From Psychroserpens luteus (GTDB taxonomy: Bacteria > Bacteroidota > Bacteroidia > Flavobacteriales > Flavobacteriaceae), in contig NZ_JADILU010000002.1 of assembly GCF_015319355.1 (NCBI RefSeq), forward strand, positions 1 through 64,000: a stretch of DNA of 64,000 nucleotides, read 5' to 3'. Shown piece after piece: positions 49,660 through 59,588 of this stretch. Position 1 is the stretch's first letter; each line of letters begins with the position of its first letter. The notes beneath the pieces were generated by a model. That model was not told the DNA's origin. It was given only the letters and a program-made list of their open reading frames with translations, and did no database searches. Both the position numbers and the translations under genes were made by a program.

Positions 49660-51366
49660 ATGATGAAAAAATACATTTTTCTTTTTATAGTTTTTACTGT
49701 TTTTAAAAACGGTAACGCTCAAATAAGCTTTCAAGATGAAGCAGCTACTCTAGGTGTTGGCATAACTACTGGAAGTCCAATTATGGGATGTGGAATATCA
49801 TTGATAGATTTTAATAATGATGGTTTTGATGATATTACCTTGGCTACAGAAAATGGGCAAGAACTTCGATTTTTTGAAAATGTTAATGGAAGTTTTATAG
49901 AACAAACCTTAAATATTCCAAGTTTTAATTTTCAAACTAAATCGGTAAACTGGTTAGATATTGATAATGATGGTGATAAAGATTTATTTGTAACCAGTGA
50001 TACCAACGGAAATAGATTATACGAAAATACGGGGAATTTAAATTTTCAAGACATCACTTTAAGCTCAGGTATGAATATCTCTAATATGTTTTCTTATGGA
50101 GCGTCTTGGGGAGATTATAATAATGATGGTTATCTAGATGTGTTTATTTCTAATAGGAGTGAGGTATACTCAAATATTTTATATAAAAATAATGGTGATA
50201 ATACATTTACAGATGTAAGTAATATAGTTGGTATTTCTAATTTAGGGCATATGTCATTTTGCTCTGTTTTCTTCGATTATAATAATGATGGCTGGCAAGA
50301 TATTTACATTTCTAATGATAAATATGATCAAGCCAATATTTTATATATGAATAATGGAGATAGTACTTTTGTAGACCATAGTGAATCGTCTTTAACCAAT
50401 GTGTCTATAGATGCAATGACAACAACTATTGGTGATTATAATAATGATGGTTGGTTTGATATCTATGTTACAAATAGTCCAGCAGGTAATGTGCTGTTTA
50501 GAAATGAAGGTGATGGTACTTTTTTTAATGCAACTCAAGAATCTGGTACTAGTTTTAATAGTTTTGGTTGGGGAGCTGTATTTTTAGATGCAGAAAATGA
50601 TACTGATTTAGATTTATATGTTAGCGGACAAATGGATGGATCAATTCCTTCTTTTATGTCTGCTGCCTTTTATGAGAATTTGGGAGATGAAACGTTTAAC
50701 ATACCAGGCACTTCTGGTTTCACGGGAGATACTAATGAAAGTTATTCAAATGCTACTTCAGATTTAGATAATGATGGTCTAATTGATATCGTAGTAAATA
50801 ATGGAGGTGATGACTTATTGTCTATATGGAAAAACCATAGTGTAACCAATAACAATTGGTTAAAAGTAAACTTAGAAGGTGTGCAAAGCAATAGAGATGG
50901 CATTGGTTCTGTTATTGAAATTTCTATTAACGGAAATAAGCAATATAGATACACACATATTGGAGAGGGCTTTCTATCTCAAAATTCATTAACCGAATCT
51001 TTTGGGCTTGGTAATGCAATAGCTATAGATTATATTAAGGTCAAATGGTTAAGTGGTACCATTGATATTATTAACAACGTGACTTCTAATCAAATTTTGC
51101 ATATTGTTGAAGGTGCAAATTCTTTATCAGTAAATAATTCTCAAATCAATGAAGTTAGTTTAAAAATGAATCCAGTAAACAATACTATTATTGTTAATTC
51201 TGGATTAGCTATACATCAATTAGAATTGTATTCAATTTTAGGGCAAAGTGTACTCTTGAAATATGATAGTAAACAATTAAATGTTTCACAATTACAATCT
51301 GGTCAGTATTTTCTACATATACAAACAAAAGAAGGGACTTTTGTTAAGAATGTTATAATAGATTAA
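49660..51366 (+). CDS. secreted FG-GAP/VCBS propeller protein with ASPIC/UnbV and type IX sorting domains
   Basis: A 568-residue exported protein with a signal peptide (about 1-21, NGNAQ). At least six calcium-type integrin-like repeats follow (DFNNDGFDD, DIDNDGDKDLF, DYNNDGYLDVF, DYNNDGWQDIY, DYNNDGWFDIY, DLDNDGLIDIV), forming a beta-propeller. The ASPIC/UnbV domain (about 400-475: NNWLKVNLEGVQSNRDGIGSVIE, FGLGNAIAIDYIKVKW) comes next, then a C-terminal sorting domain ending GTFVKNVIID. Related CRTAC1-like proteins bind calcium and partners at the surface. First of four adjacent large secreted proteins. Confidence 0.88.
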   Translation: MMKKYIFLFIVFTVFKNGNAQISFQDEAATLGVGITTGSPIMGCGISLIDFNNDGFDDITLATENGQELRFFENVNGSFIEQTLNIPSFNFQTKSVNWLDIDNDGDKDLFVTSDTNGNRLYENTGNLNFQDITLSSGMNISNMFSYGASWGDYNNDGYLDVFISNRSEVYSNILYKNNGDNTFTDVSNIVGISNLGHMSFCSVFFDYNNDGWQDIYISNDKYDQANILYMNNGDSTFVDHSESSLTNVSIDAMTTTIGDYNNDGWFDIYVTNSPAGNVLFRNEGDGTFFNATQESGTSFNSFGWGAVFLDAENDTDLDLYVSGQMDGSIPSFMSAAFYENLGDETFNIPGTSGFTGDTNESYSNATSDLDNDGLIDIVVNNGGDDLLSIWKNHSVTNNNWLKVNLEGVQSNRDGIGSVIEISINGNKQYRYTHIGEGFLSQNSLTESFGLGNAIAIDYIKVKWLSGTIDIINNVTSNQILHIVEGANSLSVNNSQINEVSLKMNPVNNTIIVNSGLAIHQLELYSILGQSVLLKYDSKQLNVSQLQSGQYFLHIQTKEGTFVKNVIID

Positions 51367-51400
51367 ATTAGTATTTTTCTTAATTGTCAGTGTATTTAAT

Positions 51401-51425
51401 CGGTATTATTTTCTTTTTGTCGATT
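51401..51425 (+). promoter_or_regulatory. shared upstream element CGGTATT-N12-TCGATT
   Basis: CGGTATT (51401-51407) and TCGATT (51420-51425) occur 104 bases upstream of the 51505 start codon. The same two blocks at the same spacing precede the gene at 57769 (57673-57697). This suggests a common regulator or sigma factor binding site. Confidence 0.45.
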
Positions 51426-51504
51426 GATGGTTGATTAAAGAGGTTAGTATAAATAATAATAATAAATTAGATTTCTAATAATTTTAAACTAACCTTATAT
51501 TTTT

Positions 51505-54384
51505 ATGAAAAAAATTACTTTTTTATTAGTGTTTGCCATTTTTGGAGCTTTAACATTTAGCTCATATGCGCAAACCTTAGACCAAGCTGCAACATGGCCA
51601 AACGCAGGTTGGACACTTTCTGGTACCTATACAGCAGGTGCATTACTATCAGATCCAACAACTACTGGAGCAACACTTACTTGGGATGATGATGCAGCTG
51701 GAAACGGTACAGCAGACACAATTGAAGCTACATCTCCAGTTATCGACTTAACTGCTGCTAGTGGTGCAGGAGAAACTTGGATTACCGTTAGTGGTGATTA
51801 TGTGTACAGAGCTTTAGGAGGTGACGTTTTAGCAATTGAAGTGTATGATGCAGACGCAATGACCTGGTCAGCATTAGAAACATTTGTTGGGAATTCTACA
51901 AATTTAGATTTCCAAACTTGTGCAAGTACAGCTGCATATACTACTGCTGTATTAGATATTTCAGGATTTACTGCGACTCAATTATCTGGATTTCAATATC
52001 GTATTTCTTATGATGATCAAGGTGGATGGCAATGGGGATGGTGTTTAACTTCTCCAACAATTACATCTGCTGTACCACCTACATGTTTTGATCCAACTGC
52101 ATTAACAGCTACTAATATTGACGGTTTTTCTGCAGATTTAGGTTGGACAGAAGCTGGTTCAGCTACGTCTTGGAATATTGAATTAGTAGACATTACTAAT
52201 GCAGGAACTGCAACAGGTGTTGCTACAGCTTCTGGAGTTGTGAACCCTTATAATCAAGTAGGTTTAACACCATCTAATGATTACGAATTTTATGTTCAAG
52301 CAGATTGTGGTGTTGATGGAACATCTACATGGGTTGGGCCTTTTGCATTTTCAACTACTGTGGCTTGTGCAGAACCAAGTGCGTTAACAGCGACAAACAT
52401 TACTACATCTGGAGCAGATTTAAGCTGGACAGCTGGTGCAGCGGAAACATTATGGAATGTTGAATTAGTAGACATTACTGCTGCTGGAGTTCCTACAGGA
52501 ACTGCAACTGCATCTGGAGTTGGAAATCCATATAATGTTACTGGTTTAACAGATAGTAATAACTATGAATTTTATGTTCAAGCAGATTGTGGTGTAAATG
52601 GAACATCTTTATGGGTTGGGCCTTTTGCTTTTTCTACAACATGTACAGCATTTACAGCACCATATACTGAAGACTTTGAAACATTCACGACTGGTACTGC
52701 TGCATTTGAAGCTGAAAATTGCTGGACAGCAACAGGAGGAACATACTATTGGGAATCTGCTCCAGGAACTGATGCTGGTTCAGGAGAAACAGGTCCAGAT
52801 CCAACAATTACTACAGGAAATTATTTTTATACTGAAGCTTCAGGTGGATTAAGTGGTGATACAACAGATTTAGTATCTCCATTAGTAGATTTAACTGCGC
52901 TTACTGCTCCTGCATTAACGTTTAACTATCATATGTTTGGTGCGGTAACAGGAACATTAGATGTATTGGTTAACGGTACAACAAACGTATTTACAATTTC
53001 TGGAGAACAACAAGCATCTGCAACAACACCTTGGGAATTAGCAGTTATAGATTTAGCTGCGTATACTGGTCAAACAATTTCAATAACAATTAGAGCAACT
53101 AGTGCTGGAACGTATGAAGGAGATATGGCTATTGATAATGTGTCATTTGATGAATTACCAGCTTGTCCTTTACCAAATGTTTTAACTGCAACTACAATTA
53201 CAGATACAACTGTAGAATTAGGTTGGACAGAAAATGGATCAGCTACCACATGGGATATAGAAATTGTTGATGTTACAGCAATGGGAACTGCTACAGGAAC
53301 TGCTACAGCATCTGGAGTTACAAACCCTTACTCTGCAACAGGACTTGCAGAAAACAATGATTATTCGTTTTATGTAAGATCAGATTGTGGTGGAGAAACT
53401 AGTGATTGGGCAGGACCTTTTGCTTTCAGTACATTAGAAACATGTCCAGCACCAGCAGGATTAACAGCTACAGCTATTACAGAGATAACTGCAGAATTAG
53501 GTTGGACAGAAAATGGAACTGCTACGTCTTGGAATATTGAATTAGTAGATATCACAGCAGGTGGAGTCGCAACAGGAACAGCAACTGCTTCTGGAGTTGT
53601 AAATCCTTATGCTGCTACTGGTTTAGTTGGAGATAACAGCTATGAATTTTATGTACAAGCAGATTGTGGAGTAGATGGAGCTTCAGCTTGGGCTGGACCA
53701 TTTGTATTTGCGACACCTTATGTAGCTGTTGATCCAAGTTGTTCTAATGGAATTTTCTTAGATTCTGGTGGAGTAAGTGGAACTTACTCATCTAGTGAAA
53801 GTATTACCTATACTATTACTCCAGATAATGCTGGTGATGTTGTGTCAGTAGAATTCACATTTTTCTCAACAGAGAATAACGGAGCGTCTGCTTGTTGGGA
53901 TGGATTAACAATACATAATGGAGCAGATGCAACTGCAACAACTATTGATCCTCCAAGTGGTGGAACTATTTGGTGTTGGGATAGAAATGATTCTCCAGCA
54001 GTAGGTACAGGTGATTTACAAGGAATGATAATTACATCTACAGACGCTTCAGGTGCGTTAACATTTGTATTTACTTCTGATGGATCAGTGACAAGAGACG
54101 GTTGGGAAGCAGTAGTGTCTTGTAATACATTAAATGTGAATCAATTTGAAGATTCAACAGCTTTTACATATTTCCCTAACCCAGTGAAAAATACATTAAC
54201 TTTAAATGCTCAAAATGAGATGAGTAATGTTTCTGTAATTAATATGTTGGGACAAGAAGTATTAACAATGTCACCAAACAATGTTGATTCTGTAATTGAT
54301 ATGTCTGAATTACAATTAGGAGTCTATTTTGTAAACGTAACTATAAACAATACAACTGAAACAATTAGAGTAATTAAACAGTAA
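51505..54384 (+). CDS. secreted multi-domain adhesin-like protein (FN3, MAM, CUB) with type IX sorting domain
   Basis: A 959-residue exported protein. Signal peptide 1-23; an N-terminal beta domain (24-188); fibronectin type III repeats at about 190-284 and 287-376; a MAM-like jelly-roll (378-549, YTEDFETF to DMAIDNVSFDE); two more FN3 repeats (553-642, 645-738). A CUB-like domain with paired cysteines (743-875) and a sorting domain (881-959: YFPNPVKNTL, VINMLGQEVL, IRVIKQ) follow. The FN3 units are near-copies (YEFYVQADCG repeated). No catalytic motif is seen, so adhesion or matrix roles are likeliest. Confidence 0.87.
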   Translation: MKKITFLLVFAIFGALTFSSYAQTLDQAATWPNAGWTLSGTYTAGALLSDPTTTGATLTWDDDAAGNGTADTIEATSPVIDLTAASGAGETWITVSGDYVYRALGGDVLAIEVYDADAMTWSALETFVGNSTNLDFQTCASTAAYTTAVLDISGFTATQLSGFQYRISYDDQGGWQWGWCLTSPTITSAVPPTCFDPTALTATNIDGFSADLGWTEAGSATSWNIELVDITNAGTATGVATASGVVNPYNQVGLTPSNDYEFYVQADCGVDGTSTWVGPFAFSTTVACAEPSALTATNITTSGADLSWTAGAAETLWNVELVDITAAGVPTGTATASGVGNPYNVTGLTDSNNYEFYVQADCGVNGTSLWVGPFAFSTTCTAFTAPYTEDFETFTTGTAAFEAENCWTATGGTYYWESAPGTDAGSGETGPDPTITTGNYFYTEASGGLSGDTTDLVSPLVDLTALTAPALTFNYHMFGAVTGTLDVLVNGTTNVFTISGEQQASATTPWELAVIDLAAYTGQTISITIRATSAGTYEGDMAIDNVSFDELPACPLPNVLTATTITDTTVELGWTENGSATTWDIEIVDVTAMGTATGTATASGVTNPYSATGLAENNDYSFYVRSDCGGETSDWAGPFAFSTLETCPAPAGLTATAITEITAELGWTENGTATSWNIELVDITAGGVATGTATASGVVNPYAATGLVGDNSYEFYVQADCGVDGASAWAGPFVFATPYVAVDPSCSNGIFLDSGGVSGTYSSSESITYTITPDNAGDVVSVEFTFFSTENNGASACWDGLTIHNGADATATTIDPPSGGTIWCWDRNDSPAVGTGDLQGMIITSTDASGALTFVFTSDGSVTRDGWEAVVSCNTLNVNQFEDSTAFTYFPNPVKNTLTLNAQNEMSNVSVINMLGQEVLTMSPNNVDSVIDMSELQLGVYFVNVTINNTTETIRVIKQ

Positions 54385-54410
54385 GTAAGAAAAACACTTT
54401 TCTTATATAT

Positions 54411-54442
54411 AAAAAAAGAGGCCAGAAATGGTCTCTTTTTTT
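54411..54442 (+). terminator. terminator of the FN3/MAM/CUB protein gene
   Basis: AAAGAGGCCA pairs with TGGTCTCTTT (one G-T pair) around a GAAA loop, followed by a long T run. Confidence 0.85.
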
Positions 54443-54763
54443 TTGTTATAGGGTTTGTCTAGGGCTTCTATTTAAATAAAATTTTATGATTAAATGATTT
54501 AAAATAGACGAAAAGCTATATAAGTTCGACGTATTAATTGGTTTAAATTAGCTCGCGTGTAATTCAATAGGCTTTATATTGTTGTTTGTTTAATATTTTA
54601 ACTTAATATGTGATAATTCACTAATTGATTTTTGTTTTTTGTCTGATTTTTTAAGCTATTCGTCGAATTGTTAGCATCTTGTTAGGATGTTTTCGGTGGT
54701 AAAGTATTTAAAATGAATAATTTACTCGCTTAAAATTAATTCATTAACTAAAAACCAACAAAA
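54443..54763. other. promoter-bearing intergenic region of the 54.8 kb secreted protein
   Basis: It contains TCTGATT at 54642 and TCGAATT at 54663, a looser version of the spaced element before the 51505 and 57769 genes. No open frame or repeat is seen. Confidence 0.4.
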
Positions 54764-57523
54764 ATGAAAAAAATTACAATTATGTTTATTATAATGCTAG
54801 CCTTTTGCTTGCAAAGTAATGCGCAAGATACTTGTGCGACAGCAACAGTTGTGACACCTGGTACAATAACAGGTACTACTATTACTATTGGCACAGGAAG
54901 TGCAGAAATGGCACCTTCTGGTGATGACTCAGTATGGTTTGTTTACACAGCAACTGCAGATGGAACTATCAATGTCAATGCGTGTCTTGGAGGAGCTGAT
55001 ACTGATTTAAGTATTGGAACTGGTACCTGTGGTGCATTAACAGGAGTAGTTAACAATGATGATTCATGTGACTTAGGAGATGGAGATGCATATGCTTCAG
55101 AAATTGATGGTTATGCAGTAGTTATAGGAGCAGATTACTACATTGAGTGGTCTAATGAGTGGAGTGAAGGTCCTTTTGACTGGTCATTGACATTTACGCC
55201 AGCACCAACATGTACAGCAGCAACTATAGATAGTTCAGATGTAACAGAAACATGTAATCCTGATGGAACAGGAACATTTACAGTAGATATCGTAGTTTCA
55301 GATGCTGGAGATGCAGGTAGTGTTTTTAATGATGATACAAATACATATCCTGTAGTTGCAGGAATAGTATCAGCAGGACCTTATAATAGTGGAGAATCAG
55401 TAACTATTGAATTAGTATCTTTAGATGAAGATTGTAGTTCTACAGTTGGAACGTTTACTTTTACTTGTCCTCAACCAGCACCAGATAACGATGAATGCTC
55501 AGGAGCAATTACAATTGCTTGTGATGGTCAATATGTAGGAGATACAACAAACGCAACACCTGAAGATGAAGATCCAGGGCAGTGCACTACATCAGCTGGA
55601 ACAGCTGGAGCAGTATGGTATACATTTATTGGAGCAAATTCAAATGATGCAGGAGCAGCTGCTGGAAGTGTTGGAGATGATGTAACTTTAGATTTAAGCT
55701 TATCTACTTTTGACACAAAAATTAGAGTGTTCTCTGGAGTTTGTGGAGATTTAACATGTGTAGCTGGTGATGATGATGGCGGAACAGGTAATACGTCTTT
55801 AGTTACTATTCCTTCTATTGTTGGAACAGAGTATTATGTATTAGTACATGGGTTCTCTGCTAATGCAGGAACATATACATTAGATGTGTCTTGTGTAGCA
55901 CCACCAACATGTACAGCAGCTACAATTGATAGTGCTGATGAAGTTGAAACTTGTAATCCAGATGGAACAGGAACATTTACAGTAGATATCGTAGTGTCAG
56001 ATGCTGGAGATGCAGGTAGTGTTTTTGATGATGGTACAAATACATATCCTGTAATTGCAGGAACAGTATCAGCTGGACCTTATAATAGTGGAGAATCAGT
56101 AACTATTGAATTTGTTTCTTTAGATGAAGATTGTAGTTTTACAGTTGGAACATTTAGTTTTACTTGTCCTCAACCAGCACCAGCAAATGATAACTGTGAT
56201 GGTGCGCTTGCATTAGAATGTGGTGTGACAATAACAGGTACTACAGATGGTGCTACAGCATCAGGTCTAGATACCACTTGTGGATCATTCGGTTCTACTG
56301 ATGGTCGAGACTTGTTTTATACATTTGATGCAGATGGTGTAAGTAGCTATACTGTTAGCTTAGATCAACCAGCAGGTTCGTTTGCTTTGGATGGAGTTGT
56401 AATTGTTTATTCAGGTTTATGTAACGATCTTACTAATATAGATTGTGATGATAGTGGTAATCCTGAGGCAGTAACCTTAGATACTCCAGCAGCAGGAACT
56501 TATACTGTAAGAATATTTGATTATACTGGAGTTGCAGACTTTACACTCGACCTAACATGTACAGCGCCACCAGCATGTACAGCAGCGACTATAGATAGCT
56601 CTACAGTAGTAGAAAGCTGTAATCCGGATGGAACAGGGACATTTACAGTAGATATCGTAGTGTCAGATGCTGGAGATGCAGGTAGTGTTTTTGATGATGG
56701 TACAAATACATATCCTGTTGTTGCAGGAACAGTGTTAGCTGGTCCTTATAATAGTGGAGATTCAGTAACTATTGAATTGATTTCTTTAGATGAAGACTGT
56801 AGTTCTACAGTTGGAACATTTGAGTTTACATGTCCTCCACCAGCTCCAGATAATGATGATGTTGCAGAAGCAATTAATATACCAGTTGGTAATACAGTTT
56901 GTGAAACTATTGTTATAGGTACAAATGTAGGTGCAACTGATACAGTTGAAAATGATAATGAAGCAGATTGTGGTTCATTTAATCCAGCTGGAGATGTTTG
57001 GTTTAAGGTTGTTGTGCCATCTACAGGAGAAGTTACTATAGAGACATCTGCAGCAGATGATAATCCAATAGCAGACACTTTAATGACAGTATACTCTGGT
57101 GCATCGGGATCATTAGTTGAAATCGGTTGTAGTGATGATGATGGTGTTAGTTTTTTCTCTTTAATAGAATTAACAGGATTAACAGCAGGAGATATATTAC
57201 TAGTAAGAGTATGGGAGTATCAAGATAATTTAAAAGGAAACTTTAATATCTGTGCTTGGTCACCAAGTACTTTAGGATTAGCTGATAATACATTTAATGA
57301 GTTTGCATATTATCCAAACCCAGTTAAAGACGTATTGACTTTAGAATCACCAAATGCTATTGATAAGATAGAAGTATTTAATGTTTTAGGACAGCGTATT
57401 GTAGCTATTGATAGTCAAAATACAATTCAAAAAATTGATCTATCTAACGTTCAAACTGGAGCTTATTTTGTGAAAGTATCCATTGGTAATCAAATAAAAA
57501 TAATTAGAGTTATTAAAGAATAA
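54764..57523 (+). CDS. secreted protein with three 93-residue repeats and type IX sorting domain
   Basis: A 919-residue exported protein. Signal peptide 1-20; a pre-peptidase-C-like beta domain (22-147); repeat 1 (148-240), PPC-like domain (241-380), repeat 2 (381-473), PPC-like domain (474-602), repeat 3 (603-695), PPC-like domain (696-835), sorting domain (840-919: YYPNPVKDVLTLE, VFNVLGQRIV). Each repeat starts P[TA]CTAATIDS and contains NPDGTGTFTVDIVVSDAG with paired cysteines. The part from 696 onward is paralogous to the end of the broken protease at 488-2829. No enzyme motif; a surface or matrix protein is likely. Confidence 0.87.
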   Translation: MKKITIMFIIMLAFCLQSNAQDTCATATVVTPGTITGTTITIGTGSAEMAPSGDDSVWFVYTATADGTINVNACLGGADTDLSIGTGTCGALTGVVNNDDSCDLGDGDAYASEIDGYAVVIGADYYIEWSNEWSEGPFDWSLTFTPAPTCTAATIDSSDVTETCNPDGTGTFTVDIVVSDAGDAGSVFNDDTNTYPVVAGIVSAGPYNSGESVTIELVSLDEDCSSTVGTFTFTCPQPAPDNDECSGAITIACDGQYVGDTTNATPEDEDPGQCTTSAGTAGAVWYTFIGANSNDAGAAAGSVGDDVTLDLSLSTFDTKIRVFSGVCGDLTCVAGDDDGGTGNTSLVTIPSIVGTEYYVLVHGFSANAGTYTLDVSCVAPPTCTAATIDSADEVETCNPDGTGTFTVDIVVSDAGDAGSVFDDGTNTYPVIAGTVSAGPYNSGESVTIEFVSLDEDCSFTVGTFSFTCPQPAPANDNCDGALALECGVTITGTTDGATASGLDTTCGSFGSTDGRDLFYTFDADGVSSYTVSLDQPAGSFALDGVVIVYSGLCNDLTNIDCDDSGNPEAVTLDTPAAGTYTVRIFDYTGVADFTLDLTCTAPPACTAATIDSSTVVESCNPDGTGTFTVDIVVSDAGDAGSVFDDGTNTYPVVAGTVLAGPYNSGDSVTIELISLDEDCSSTVGTFEFTCPPPAPDNDDVAEAINIPVGNTVCETIVIGTNVGATDTVENDNEADCGSFNPAGDVWFKVVVPSTGEVTIETSAADDNPIADTLMTVYSGASGSLVEIGCSDDDGVSFFSLIELTGLTAGDILLVRVWEYQDNLKGNFNICAWSPSTLGLADNTFNEFAYYPNPVKDVLTLESPNAIDKIEVFNVLGQRIVAIDSQNTIQKIDLSNVQTGAYFVKVSIGNQIKIIRVIKE
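55205..55483 (+). repeat. 279-bp coding repeat, copy 1
   Basis: Encodes residues 148-240 of the secreted protein. It is very similar at DNA level to the copies at 55904 and 56570, including a stretch of some 70 almost unchanged bases from the GATGGAACAGG core onward. Confidence 0.85.
55904..56182 (+). repeat. 279-bp coding repeat, copy 2
   Basis: Exactly the same length as copies 1 and 3, residues 381-473. Confidence 0.85.
56570..56848 (+). repeat. 279-bp coding repeat, copy 3
   Basis: Exactly the same length as the other two, residues 603-695. More synonymous and amino-acid changes near its start (VVESC for VTETC). Confidence 0.85.
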
Positions 57524-57535
57524 CTTTTATTTTTT

Positions 57536-57567
57536 AAAAAGAGGTCTCAAATGAGACCTCTTTTTTT
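57536..57567 (+). terminator. terminator of the 93-residue-repeat protein gene
   Basis: AAAAAGAGGTCTCA (57536-57549) and TGAGACCTCTTTTT (57552-57565) form a perfect hairpin with a T run. Its core matches the decayed hairpin behind the paralogous pseudogene at 435-475. Confidence 0.9.
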
Positions 57568-57672
57568 TATAAAATCTTAGTTTTTTAAAACGTCATCTCC
57601 GTTTTTATATATTTCAATATAATTGGAGAATTGTCTAATGTGCTGATTATAATAGTAATATGTGTTTTTTGT

Positions 57673-57697
57673 CGGTATTTTTTGTTTCTTATCGATT
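57673..57697 (+). promoter_or_regulatory. shared upstream element CGGTATT-N12-TCGATT, second copy
   Basis: CGGTATT (57673-57679) and TCGATT (57692-57697) lie 96 bases upstream of the 57769 start codon, with the same 19-base offset as at 51401. Confidence 0.45.
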
Positions 57698-57768
57698 ATA
57701 CAGTATTCTCGTGTATATATAAGAGAATTATCATAATTTTAAGACTTAATCATTAAATTCAATTAAAT

Positions 57769-59568
57769 ATGAAAAAAATTACTTTTATTTTATTTGCTCT
57801 AATGTGTAGTTTGGGATTTTCTCAAACATTTACTGATACAGGAGGACCATATGACATGCAAAATGGAAATGGTACAACAGCTGCAACATGTGATACTGCA
57901 GATGCACTTTCTTTACCTCTAACTGTATCGGGTATTGGAACCCTTGGAACTACAAACATCATTCAAAGTGTTACACTTAATGTTACTCACTCATGGAATG
58001 CAGATGTTGTATTAAGTTTACAAGATCCTTCAGGTACAGTAATTGTATTATTGGCAGACGATAAAGGAGGAAATGGTGATGGTTTTGCTAATGTTGTTTT
58101 AATAGATGGAGCACCAGCTTTACCTGGAGGAAATATGGATTTAACAGGGAATTATGCTCCAGACGAATCATTTGCAGCTTTTAATGCTGCAAGTATTTCA
58201 GCAGATGGAGATTGGGTGCTTTTAGCATGTGATGATGCTGGTGGAGATGTAGGATCTATAAATGATTGGTCTATTACTTTTGCTCCAGCTCCAACTTGTT
58301 CAAATCCAGCAAGTTTTACTGCTACACCTGTAACAGCAACGACTGCAGATTTAGCATGGACTCAAGTAGGATCTGTTACTTTATGGGATATTGAATTAGT
58401 TGATATTACTGCTGCTGGAGCTGCTACTGGAACTGCAACTTCTACAGGTGTATCAAACCCAACAACTTTATCTGGATTAACAGCAGAAAATGATTATGAA
58501 GTTTATGTAAGAGCAGATTGTTTGGGTGATGGTGTAAGTAGCTGGGTTGGACCTGTTGCATTTACAACACCTGTTGCTTGTGATGTTATTAATGGAGCAC
58601 CATTAATTGACGCTTTAACAGATGTTAGTATAGATTTTTCTTGGACAGCTCCAGCAACAGGAACTCCTGTTGGTTACAATTGGGAAATTGTTGAAGATGG
58701 TACAGGCCAAGGCGGAACTATTTTGGCAAGTGGGTCTACTGCAGGAACAACTGCTTCTTCAGGAGATGTTTTAACATTAGATACAACTTATAATGTATTT
58801 ATTCAAACAGATTGTGGTGTTGCTGATGGAACAAGTGTTTGGGCAGGACCTTATGGTTTTACTACACAACCTGGACCAGAACCAGCAAATAATGATTGTG
58901 CTGGAGCCATCGTTATTGTACAAGAAACAGATATTGCAGATGTAGGATCTGCTACACCAACTGCTGGTAGTCTTATTGGTGCAACAGCTTCTGGAGTTGC
59001 TCCTGAAGCTTGTAATGGCTTCACAGGAAATGCTAATGATGATGTATGGTATTCATTTGAAGCGTTAACTACGAATGTAAATATTACTTTTGAAATAAAT
59101 TTTGATGGTGTTGCTGAGTTGTATTCTGGTACATGTGGTGCTTTGACAGTTATCGATTGTGCAGATAATACGATTACTACAGCTCCTATTGTAGAAGAAA
59201 TTAATGCAACAGGTTTAACAGCTGGGACTACATATTATGTTAGAATTTTTCAATATTCTACAGGATCTACCTCAGGGTTGAATTTTGATGTTAAACTTTG
59301 GTCACCAGATACTTTAGGTACAGATGAGTTTGAAAATGAAAATGCATTTACGTATTTCCCTAACCCAGTTAAAAATGAGTTAACATTGAATGCTCAAAAG
59401 GATATTCAAAACGTATCTGTATATAACATGTTAGGTCAAGAGGTTCTTAGAACTGCTCCTAATGCTACAGATAGCATTATCAATATGAATGAATTAAGTC
59501 AAGGCGCTTACTTCGTACAAGTTACTATTGGTAATGTTGTAGAAACTGTAAGAATTATTAAGCAATAA
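57769..59568 (+). CDS. secreted protein with proprotein-convertase P domain, FN3 repeats and type IX sorting domain
   Basis: A 599-residue exported protein. Signal peptide 1-19 (GFSQ); a P/Homo-B-like beta domain (20-175) with SVTLNVTHSWNADVVLSLQDPSGT and SADGDWVLLACDDAGGDVGSINDWSI. Two FN3-like units follow (about 178-267 and 268-364), then a PPC-like domain (370-510) and a sorting domain (520-599: TYFPNPVKNELTLNAQ, VYNMLGQEVL). P domains usually accompany subtilisin-like proteases, but no protease domain is present. Likely a surface-attached binding protein; last of the four-gene secreted group. Confidence 0.87.
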   Translation: MKKITFILFALMCSLGFSQTFTDTGGPYDMQNGNGTTAATCDTADALSLPLTVSGIGTLGTTNIIQSVTLNVTHSWNADVVLSLQDPSGTVIVLLADDKGGNGDGFANVVLIDGAPALPGGNMDLTGNYAPDESFAAFNAASISADGDWVLLACDDAGGDVGSINDWSITFAPAPTCSNPASFTATPVTATTADLAWTQVGSVTLWDIELVDITAAGAATGTATSTGVSNPTTLSGLTAENDYEVYVRADCLGDGVSSWVGPVAFTTPVACDVINGAPLIDALTDVSIDFSWTAPATGTPVGYNWEIVEDGTGQGGTILASGSTAGTTASSGDVLTLDTTYNVFIQTDCGVADGTSVWAGPYGFTTQPGPEPANNDCAGAIVIVQETDIADVGSATPTAGSLIGATASGVAPEACNGFTGNANDDVWYSFEALTTNVNITFEINFDGVAELYSGTCGALTVIDCADNTITTAPIVEEINATGLTAGTTYYVRIFQYSTGSTSGLNFDVKLWSPDTLGTDEFENENAFTYFPNPVKNELTLNAQKDIQNVSVYNMLGQEVLRTAPNATDSIINMNELSQGAYFVQVTIGNVVETVRIIKQ

Positions 59569-59588
59569 GCTTTAAACAAATAGTTTTT

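Noticed and set aside
55205-56848. CRISPR or mobile-element interpretation of the repeats
   Set aside because: The repeats are 279 bp, multiples of three, in frame within a coding sequence and separated by other protein domains.
56746-57078. 110-codon open frame antisense to the repeat protein
   Set aside because: Shadow of the repeat region; a related antisense frame occurs at 1052-1261 only because the two sense genes are paralogous.
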